Of a DNA stretch of 64,000 bases, positions 25,746-31,851 are shown piece after piece (the first letter of the stretch is position 1; every line of letters starts with the position of its first letter). This stretch comes from Butyricicoccus sp. OM04-18BH (lineage in GTDB: Bacteria; Bacillota; Clostridia; Oscillospirales; Butyricicoccaceae), in assembly GCF_003481705.1 (NCBI RefSeq), contig NZ_QULN01000001.1:62001-126000 (forward strand), given 5' to 3'. Both the position numbers and the translations under genes were made by a program. Below the pieces are notes generated by a model, which had not been told where the DNA came from, did not search any database, and saw nothing but the letters and a program-made list of their open reading frames with translations.

Positions 25746-26808
25746 GATGCTCCTCCAGCGCCAGAGAGATCAGGCGGTCGAGCAGCTCCGGATAGCGGAT
25801 GCCCTCGTAGTCGAACAGCTTGGGGTACATGCTGATCGAGGTAAAGCCCGGAATGGCGTTCAGTTCATTAAATACGACCTCGCCGCCGTCGTGCGTGACG
25901 AAGAAATCGACGCGCGACAGGCCGCGGCAGCCGAGCGCGGTGTAGACGCGCAGCGCGTCCTGACGGACGGTCTCGAGCTGCTCGCCGGTGATGTGCGCCG
26001 GGATGTACAGGCGGGAGCTCTCGTCCTTGTACTTCGCATCAAAGGTGTAGAACTCCTGCGTCGGCGCGATCTCGCCGACCGTAGACGCCTGCGGATGCTC
26101 GTTGCCGAGGACCGCACACTCGACCTCATGGCCGTCGATGAACTCCTCGACGAGGACCTTGCTGTCCATCTTGAACGCCTCGGTCAGGCCCTCGGCCAGC
26201 TCAAGTATGTTGTTTGCCTTGGCAACGCCGACCGACGAGCCCTGCGAGCACGGCTTGACGAATACCGGGAACGAGCCGAGCTGCTCGGCCGCCGTGCGGA
26301 CAACGCCCTCGGGGTTGCACGCGAAGTCGCACGCGAGCGCGAGATAGTAGCGCGCCTGACGCACGCCCGTGCCCTCGACGACCTTTTTGGTCAGCGACTT
26401 GTCCATCGTGTTCGCGCTCGCCGCAACGCCGCAGCCGACATACGGGATGCCTGCCAGCTCGAGCACGCCCTGCATGGTGCCGTCCTCGCCGCCTACGCCG
26501 TGCAGCACGGGGAACACGCAGTCGAGGCGGACGAACTCGGTCTCACCCTCGCGCAGCAGCACGAGGCCGTGGATGCTGCGGTCGGGCGGCAGCAGCGCCG
26601 GAACGAGGTCGTTTCTGCTTTCCCATGCGCCGGACTCGATCGCGTCCGCGTCGCACTCCGGCAGATAGTACCACCTGCCCTCGCGCGTGATGCCGACCGC
26701 ATGAATTTCATATTTCGATTTATCAAGATTGCGCAGAATGGATGCGGCAGACAGGCACGAAATGTCGTGCTCACTCGAAATGCCGCCGAATATCACAGCC
26801 AGTTTCAT
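25738..26808 (-). CDS. ddl: D-alanine-D-alanine ligase
   Basis: ATP-grasp ligase for the peptidoglycan precursor dipeptide. N-terminal MKLAVIFGGISSEHDIS, the nucleotide-binding FPVFVKPCSQGSSVGVAKA, and the metal-binding end VVFNELNAIPGFTSISMYP. The start at 26808 (356 residues) is chosen from the family N-terminus and a GGGAGGG upstream, although that spacing (14 nt) is long. A longer form beginning MSKKHWEG is possible. Confidence 0.95.
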   Translation of the reverse strand: MKLAVIFGGISSEHDISCLSAASILRNLDKSKYEIHAVGITREGRWYYLPECDADAIESGAWESRNDLVPALLPPDRSIHGLVLLREGETEFVRLDCVFPVLHGVGGEDGTMQGVLELAGIPYVGCGVAASANTMDKSLTKKVVEGTGVRQARYYLALACDFACNPEGVVRTAAEQLGSFPVFVKPCSQGSSVGVAKANNILELAEGLTEAFKMDSKVLVEEFIDGHEVECAVLGNEHPQASTVGEIAPTQEFYTFDAKYKDESSRLYIPAHITGEQLETVRQDALRVYTALGCRGLSRVDFFVTHDGGEVVFNELNAIPGFTSISMYPKLFDYEGIRYPELLDRLISLALEEHHG

Positions 26809-27021
26809 TTTTTCTGTTACGCCCTCCCAGTGTTTCTTACTCATACTTATACGTATACCATTATACGCCATCCCCCGTTCGATTACAATGTAAAAATACA
26901 TTTAAACGCGCATTGTTCACACAAAATTTATATTTTTGCAGCGCCGTTTTTGGCTATCCTGCGACTGTCTCTTGACGAAACTGTAAAAACAACGTATGAT
27001 AAGGAAAAGGAGTTTTGACTT

Positions 27022-27216
27022 ATGAACGGTAAAAGACTGTATCGCAGCGAGAGCAACCGCATGCTGTGCGGCGTCTGCGCGGGCATCGCAGAGTATTTCA
27101 ACCTTGACCCGACGCTCATCCGTCTGGCCTGGGCGCTGTTCTGCGTCCTCGGCGGCAGCGGCGTGCTCGCCTATATTCTTGCCGCCATCATCATCCCGCC
27201 CGAAAGCCGGGTCTGA
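27022..27216 (+). CDS. PspC-domain small membrane protein
   Basis: 64 residues, matching the stand-alone PspC domain: KRLYRSESNRMLCGVCAGIAE, then YFNLDPTLIRLAW and one hydrophobic segment ending AAIIIPPE. PspC proteins take part in envelope-stress sensing in other bacteria. AAAGGAG ribosome site. Starts a short plus-strand operon with the next gene 21 nt away. Confidence 0.9.
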   Translation: MNGKRLYRSESNRMLCGVCAGIAEYFNLDPTLIRLAWALFCVLGGSGVLAYILAAIIIPPESRV

Positions 27217-27237
27217 CAAGCAAAGGAAGTGACCGCC

Positions 27238-27627
27238 ATGAGCGAAAACGATAAGATCACAGAAGAAACCGCAAACGACACCCTGCCGGCCGAGGTCGAG
27301 ACCGACCTTGCAGAACAGGAGACCGATGTCATGCCTGCCGAGCCGGAGGAGGAGGAAATCGCCCCCGAGGACGTCAAAATCTTCGGCATGCCGCGCCATG
27401 TGTTCCACTGGACCGCGATCGGCGCCGCCGGCGGCTATATCCTGGCCGGCGTTGTCGGCATCATCGGCGAGCAGCTGCCCGGCTCGCTCTTCGAGACCAT
27501 CTCGGGCAAAACGAATGCGACCGTCTGGGCGGTCGTTGTAGGCGCGATCGGCTACTTTTTCAGCTCCCGTGCGTACAAAAAGCGCAAGGCCGCTGAGGAA
27601 GCCGAGAAAAATACAGAACAACTGTGA
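27238..27627 (+). CDS. Small two-helix membrane protein with acidic N-terminus
   Basis: 129 residues from an ATG preceded by AAGGAAG. Residues 1-50 are rich in Glu and Asp; hydrophobic segments at about 60-80 and 95-112 are followed by a basic, Glu-rich tail (SRAYKKRKAAEEAEK). No family recognised. Co-transcribed with the PspC-domain gene and closed by a terminator. Confidence 0.75.
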   Translation: MSENDKITEETANDTLPAEVETDLAEQETDVMPAEPEEEEIAPEDVKIFGMPRHVFHWTAIGAAGGYILAGVVGIIGEQLPGSLFETISGKTNATVWAVVVGAIGYFFSSRAYKKRKAAEEAEKNTEQL

Positions 27628-27630
27628 GCA

Positions 27631-27664
27631 AAAGCAGCGGAACGCAAAAATCCGCTGCTTTTTC
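27631..27664 (+). terminator. Rho-independent terminator
   Basis: AAAGCAGCGGA, 9-nt loop, TCCGCTGCTTT then TTT. Ends the PspC operon. Confidence 0.8.
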
Positions 27665-27692
27665 CTTATGAAATGGAAAAGGAGATTTATAC

Positions 27693-28580
27693 ATGCCGAT
27701 TTTTGACCGATATCATGCCGACTCCCCCGAAAAAGCCTATGTCTATATCCTGCGGTGCGCGGACGGGACGCTGTACTGCGGCTGGACGAACGACCTTGCC
27801 GCGCGGCTCGACGCGCACAACAGCGGAAAGGGCGCGAAATACACGCGCGGCCGCGGCCCGGTCGAGCTCGCGTACAGCGAAATGTTCGGCACGCAGAGCG
27901 AGGCCATGCACCGCGAGGCCGAGATCAAAAAGCTGAGCCGCCCGCAAAAACAGGCGCTGCTCGACCGTCAGACCGGCGGCGAAATGTTGACCGTCTACGA
28001 CGCGGCCGACCGTCCCTGCGGCGCGCGTCCGCGCTCCATCGTCCACGCGCAGGGTCTGCGCCACCATGTCTGCCATCTGTGGGTCGTGGGCGTACGTGAC
28101 GGCGTGCGCGGCATCTGGCTGCAAAAGCGGCAGAACGACCGACCGCTCTATCCCGGCTTCTACGACCTGACCGCGACCGGCCACATGGACCCCGGCGAAA
28201 CGCCGCTCACCGCCGCGCTGCGCGAGGCACGCGAGGAGGTCGGACTGCACGCGGACGAAGCCGATGTCACGCCCGGCGGCAGCTACCGCCAGCGCTATTA
28301 CCGCGCAGACGGCGGCTTTGACGATGAGCTTTCGTTTGTCTTTCTCATGCGCCGGGACGGCGTGCCCCCGTTCGCGCCCGGCCCCGAGGTCGCCGAGATG
28401 GTGTTCGTGCCGCTCGAGGACTTTGCCCTCGCGCATCTCGACCCTCACGACCTCCCTGCGCGCGGCATGGACGGCGTTCCCCTCACGCTGCCGCACGAAA
28501 AGCTCGCCTGCCTGCACGGCGAGGAATGGAACGGCGTGCGCGAGATCGTCGAGCGTCTGCTCGATGATGACCATTCGTAA
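27693..28580 (+). CDS. GIY-YIG nuclease-like domain fused to NUDIX hydrolase
   Basis: 295 residues, AAGGAG ribosome site. Residues 14-95 are a GIY-YIG domain of the small UPF0213 type: YVYILRCADGTLYCGWTND, the Arg in RLDAHNSGKGAKYTRGR and Glu in HREAEIKKLSRPQK. Residues 98-295 are a NUDIX domain of the isopentenyl-isomerase-like/YfcD sort (LTVYDAADRPCG, HVCHLWVV) with a complete NUDIX box G163-L185 (GHMDPGE, then REAREEVGL). Each half is common alone; the fusion is not one I know as standard. Substrate unknown. Closed by a strong terminator. Confidence 0.85.
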   Translation: MPIFDRYHADSPEKAYVYILRCADGTLYCGWTNDLAARLDAHNSGKGAKYTRGRGPVELAYSEMFGTQSEAMHREAEIKKLSRPQKQALLDRQTGGEMLTVYDAADRPCGARPRSIVHAQGLRHHVCHLWVVGVRDGVRGIWLQKRQNDRPLYPGFYDLTATGHMDPGETPLTAALREAREEVGLHADEADVTPGGSYRQRYYRADGGFDDELSFVFLMRRDGVPPFAPGPEVAEMVFVPLEDFALAHLDPHDLPARGMDGVPLTLPHEKLACLHGEEWNGVREIVERLLDDDHS

Positions 28581-28610
28581 TATCTCTATTTTTTATTACA
28601 ATCAGGCGAT

Positions 28611-28650
28611 AAACCACCCCGGCGCAGCTCTTGTGCGCCGGGGTGGTTTT
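28611..28650 (+). terminator. Bidirectional terminator
   Basis: AAACCACCCCGGCGCA, 6-nt loop, TGCGCCGGGGTGGTTT, TT. A 16-bp stem serving the GIY-YIG/NUDIX gene and the convergent HD gene. Confidence 0.88.
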
Positions 28651-28677
28651 ATACTTTTCGTTATATTATACGTTTCG

Positions 28678-29265
28678 TTATTTCTTGAGGCTGCCCTTGG
28701 CGATGTTCTCCTTGAGGATGCAGTCGGTCAGCTCGTACAGCTTTTCCGAGCCGAGGCGGCTCTTTCGCTGGCGGCCGTAGACCTGCTCGGCGTTCACATC
28801 ATGCTCCGCCCAGTCGCTGCCGCCGTTCGAGTTGTTGAGCAGGAGCGGCTGGAGATTGTCCATCGTGTGCGCAAAATGCGCCTCCGGGGTCTCGTCGGCC
28901 TCGAATTCATCGAAGATCGCGCTGAGCGTCTGCTTCTGATCATCCGGCAGCAGCGAGTACACGCGCTCCTTTGCGGCCTCCTCGCGCGCCTTCTGCGTCG
29001 CAAGCCCCTCTCTGTCGTAGGCGTAGGTATCGCCGGCGTCGATCTCCACAACGTCGTGAATCAGGCACATCAGCATGACCTTCGCCACATCCACCCGCTC
29101 GTTCGAATATTCCTGCAAAAGATATGCCATAATGGCCATATGCCAGGCGTGCTCCGCGTCGTTTTCGCGGCGGCCATGCCCCGAGAGATGGGTCTGGCGG
29201 AATACGTTCTTCTCCTTGTCAAGCTCGAGAATAAAATCAAGCTGGCGTTTCAGCCGTTCGTCCAT
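28678..29265 (-). CDS. HD-domain phosphohydrolase, YfbR/HD_3 type
   Basis: 195 residues from an ATG with GAGGAG. Metal-binding motifs are H in ENDAEHAWHMA, HD in CLIHDVVEIDAGD and the later Asp in HTMDNLQPLL, the layout of 5'-deoxynucleotidases of the YfbR/HDDC2 family. Probably a nucleotide monophosphate phosphatase. Convergent with the GIY-YIG/NUDIX gene and divergent from the pot locus. Confidence 0.85.
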   Translation of the reverse strand: MDERLKRQLDFILELDKEKNVFRQTHLSGHGRRENDAEHAWHMAIMAYLLQEYSNERVDVAKVMLMCLIHDVVEIDAGDTYAYDREGLATQKAREEAAKERVYSLLPDDQKQTLSAIFDEFEADETPEAHFAHTMDNLQPLLLNNSNGGSDWAEHDVNAEQVYGRQRKSRLGSEKLYELTDCILKENIAKGSLKK

Positions 29266-29381
29266 GTTTACCGCTCCTCGCTGTATTGTCGTTCTCTCAC
29301 AGTATAGCACACTGCGCCCGCCCCGGCCAGTCCTCCGGCGTTTGTTTTTTCGTCCGCTCTTCGGCATATCTCTACATTTTC

Positions 29382-29467
29382 TTGACATTTCGCATAATTC
29401 TCTATAAGGCGTAAACAACAATATTAAATTACCGCCCCAAACAGAGCCGTTCTCCCGCTCGGTTTGG
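29382..29467 (+). promoter_or_regulatory. Probable pot promoter and leader hairpin
   Basis: TTGACA at 29382 is followed after 15-17 nt by TATAAGGC, a weak -10. Downstream CCCCAAAC and GTTTGGGG (29432-29467) can pair around a 20-nt loop just before the ribosome site of potA. I cannot assign it to a riboswitch class. Confidence 0.4.
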
Positions 29468-29497
29468 GGCTGCATTCTGTCTGGAGAGTGATGAACC

Positions 29498-29990
29498 TTG
29501 GCTGACAGCTTGATTGAACTGCATGACCTCAAAAAAGAATTTGACGGGACCCCGGTGCTCCGGGGCATCTCGCTCGACATCAAAAGCCGCGAGTTCGTAA
29601 CCCTGCTCGGTCCGTCCGGCTGCGGCAAGACCACAACGCTGCGCATCATCGGCGGCTTCGAGCAGCCCGACAGCGGCGACGTGTTCTTCGAGGGCAAGCG
29701 CTTAAACGACGTTCCGCCCTACCGCCGCGAGATCAACACCGTTTTCCAGCGCTACGCTCTGTTCCCCCATCTGAACGTTGCAGAGAACATCGCCTTCGGC
29801 CTGCACATCAAGAAGATGAATCCGTCCGAGATCAAGCTGAAAACGCGCGAAATGCTCTCGCTCGTCGGCCTTTCCGGCTTCGAGGCGCGCGATGTGACCA
29901 GCCTGTCCGGCGGCCAGCAGCAGCGTGTCGCCATCGCGCGTGCGCTCGTCTGTGAGCCGCGCGTGCTGCTGCTCGACGAGCCGCTCGGCG
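29498..29990 (+). pseudogene. potA: potA 5' fragment: polyamine ABC transporter ATPase, truncated
   Basis: TTG start with GGAGAG. The first 165 residues are a normal ABC ATPase: Walker [16 protein letters not shown]-loop, signature [15 protein letters not shown] and Walker [10 protein letters not shown]. Directly after DEPLG the frame changes and the sequence becomes the C-terminal part of the permease PotC. The missing part would include the switch His and the regulatory C-terminal domain of PotA, all of PotB and most of PotC. The shared string GCACTCGACCTC (PotA ALDL; PotC AALDLG) lies at the join. Either a real deletion by short homology or an assembly collapse. Confidence 0.8.
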
Positions 29991-30311
29991 GCACTCGACC
30001 TCGGCGCAACGCCCCGTCAGGCGCTGCACAGGGTCATCCTGCCCGAGATCATGCCCGGCATCGTCACGGGCGACATCATGGCGTTCACGATGTCGGTAGA
30101 CGATTTCGTCGTTTCCTACTTCACCGCCGGCACGACCAATCAGCCGCTTTCGGTCGTCATCTACTCGATGACGCGCCACCGCATGACTCCGAAGATCAAC
30201 GCGGTCTCGACGCTGCTGTTCCTGTTCGTCCTTGTGCTGCTCGTTATCATCAACGTGAGCCAATCGCGCGACGAAAAGCGCCGCGAGGCCGCACGAAGGG
30301 GAGGCTGCATC
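29985..30311 (+). pseudogene. potC: potC 3' fragment: polyamine permease, N-terminus missing
   Basis: Carries only the end of a PotC-type permease: the EAA loop ([19 protein letters not shown], then [17 protein letters not shown]), the conserved [11 protein letters not shown] and a final membrane helix ([16 protein letters not shown]). It is joined upstream to the potA fragment in another frame. Downstream it is in frame with potD with no stop codon, so in the ancestral locus permease and binding protein may have been one fused polypeptide. Confidence 0.8.
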
Positions 30312-31355
30312 ATGAAACTGCTCAAGCGAACGCTCGCTCTGACGCTCTCCGCCGCCATGGTGCTCGGACTGCTGTCCGGCTGCGGCAGCGACGCCTCCGC
30401 GAATGTCCTGAACGTCTATAACTGGGGCGAATATATCGACACAGACCTGCTCGACCGGTTCGAGCAGGAGACCGGCATCAAGGTCATCTACAACACCTTC
30501 GACTCGAACGAAAACCTGTATTCGCGCATCCAGACCACGAGCTATGACGTGATCATCCCGTCGGACTACGCGATCTCGCGCTTTATCGACGAGGATATGC
30601 TCCGGCCGCTGAACTTCGACAATATTCCGAACATGAAGTACATCGACGAGAAGTACACCCATCTTGACTTCGACCCGGAGCAGAAATACTCGGTGCCGTA
30701 CACTTGGGGCGTAGTCGGCATCGTCTACAACACGAAATATGTCGATGAGGCCGACACCGGCTCGTGGGATCTGCTGTGGAACCCCAAATATGCGAACCGC
30801 ACCGCGATGTTCAACAACTCGCGCGACGCGCTCGGCATCGCGCTGATGTACCTCGGCTGCTCGCTCAACACCACCGACCGCGACGAGCTGCGGCAGGCCG
30901 CCGACCTCATCATCGCCGGAAAGCCGGTCTATCAGGGCATCTGGATGGATCAGATATTAGAGAAGCTGCCGGCCGAGGAGATCGTTGCTGCGCCCTACTA
31001 CAACGGCGACGCGGTCACGATGATCGACGAGAACCCCGATCTCGCGTTTTACGTCCTGAAGGAGGGTACGAACCTGTTCGTGGACGCGATGTGCATTCCG
31101 AAGAACGCGAAGAACGTGGAGGGTGCGGAGAAGTTCATCAACTTCATGTGCTCGACCGAGGCGGCGATGGCGAACTGGGAATACATCGGCTATTCCAGTC
31201 CGCACACGGGCGTATACGAACAGCTCGACGAGGAGACCAGAAACGATCCGCTGTACTTCCCGGACACGAGCGCCTATCCCACCGAGGCCTACACGAACCT
31301 TCCGAAGGACATTTCGCAGTATTATAATGATCTGTGGGTCGATATCCTGACCTAA
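30312..31355 (+). CDS. potD: Spermidine/putrescine-binding lipoprotein PotD
   Basis: 347 residues from an ATG with GGGGAGG 7 nt upstream. Type II signal peptide with lipobox LSGC (lipidated Cys near residue 25). The mature part is a periplasmic-binding-protein fold of the PotD group ([54 protein letters not shown]). Intact although the transporter genes ahead are deleted. Its frame is open upstream into the potC remnant, so a PotC-PotD fusion is also possible. Stop codon is 3 nt from repeat B3. Confidence 0.9.
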   Translation: MKLLKRTLALTLSAAMVLGLLSGCGSDASANVLNVYNWGEYIDTDLLDRFEQETGIKVIYNTFDSNENLYSRIQTTSYDVIIPSDYAISRFIDEDMLRPLNFDNIPNMKYIDEKYTHLDFDPEQKYSVPYTWGVVGIVYNTKYVDEADTGSWDLLWNPKYANRTAMFNNSRDALGIALMYLGCSLNTTDRDELRQAADLIIAGKPVYQGIWMDQILEKLPAEEIVAAPYYNGDAVTMIDENPDLAFYVLKEGTNLFVDAMCIPKNAKNVEGAEKFINFMCSTEAAMANWEYIGYSSPHTGVYEQLDEETRNDPLYFPDTSAYPTEAYTNLPKDISQYYNDLWVDILT

Positions 31356-31358
31356 ATT

Positions 31359-31503
31359 CCAGGGGGGACGCTGTCCCCCCTGGATACGTTTTCGGTTCCG
31401 GAGAAACCGAAAACGATACCCCCCTCTCGTCCGCACAGCGGACGAGGCCGCGCCGCCGTGGCGCGGGCAGAGGTATAAAAGTCCGGCAGAGCTGGACTTT
31501 TAT
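31359..31503 (+). repeat. Hairpin-chain repeat family B, copy B3
   Basis: Begins 3 nt after the potD stop. HP1 CCAGGGGGGAC with GTCCCCCCTGG; ATAC; HP2 GTTTTCGGTT with AACCGAAAAC around CCGGAGA; GATACCCCCC; HP3 CTCGTCCGC with GCGGACGAG; HP4 GCCGCGCC with GGCGCGGGC; linker AGAGGTATA; HP5 ATAAAAGTCC with GGACTTTTAT around GGCAGAGCT. Confidence 0.9.
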
Positions 31504-31594
31504 GGGGAATTTGATGCGGCGCTCTGCGAAGCGCCTGTCCTGCCTGTTTTGCCGAAGGCAAAATGCGGCAGGAGAACGCGCCCGAAGGGCGCGA
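31504..31594 (+). repeat. Further hairpins joining B3 to A2
   Basis: Three more stem-loops follow B3 without spacer genes: GGCGCT with AGCGCC (about 31518-31535), CCTGCC-TTTTGCC with GGCAAAA-GGCAGG (about 31538-31572) and GCGCCC with GGGCGC (about 31578-31592). Together with B3 and A2 the potD-zntA gap (496 bases) is an almost unbroken run of about 14 hairpins. Confidence 0.7.
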
Positions 31595-31820
31595 AAAAGG
31601 CACGCCGTCGGCGTGCCTTTTCGTTTAATAGAATTTGCTTTGCAAATTCCAGCCCGTAGGCCTCTAACCTTGAAAATATTAAATGAGAGCAAATCCGGGG
31701 GCGTGTACCTCGGATTTTTGACTTTGAGAGGGAGAAAGTTTTCGCATGGGAACTTTCGGACGTCCGTGTTCTGCGAAGTCAGAACACACTTACCGGCAGA
31801 ACATGAGTTCTGCCGGTAAG
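31595..31820 (+). repeat. Hairpin-chain repeat family A, copy A2
   Basis: Hairpins: AAGGCACGCC with GGCGTGCCTT (terminator-like, followed by TTTCG); linker with AATAG; GAATTTGC with GCAAATTC; a 41-nt stretch special to this copy; AAATCCG with CGGATTT; GAAAGTT with AACTTTC; GTGTTCTG with CAGAACAC; CTTACCGGCAGAAC with GTTCTGCCGGTAAG. Ends 31 nt before the stop of the minus-strand metal ATPase gene. Confidence 0.88.
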
Positions 31821-31851
31821 TAAAAGAGTAAAAGCGGTATGGTTTTGTTTA

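Noticed and set aside
29432..29467. Riboswitch in the pot leader
   Set aside because: Only one simple stem can be drawn; no known aptamer core is recognisable, so it is kept as a leader hairpin only.
31356..31851. Insertion sequence or transposon end
   Set aside because: No transposase frame, no terminal inverted repeats enclosing the block; the signal is a series of independent hairpins.
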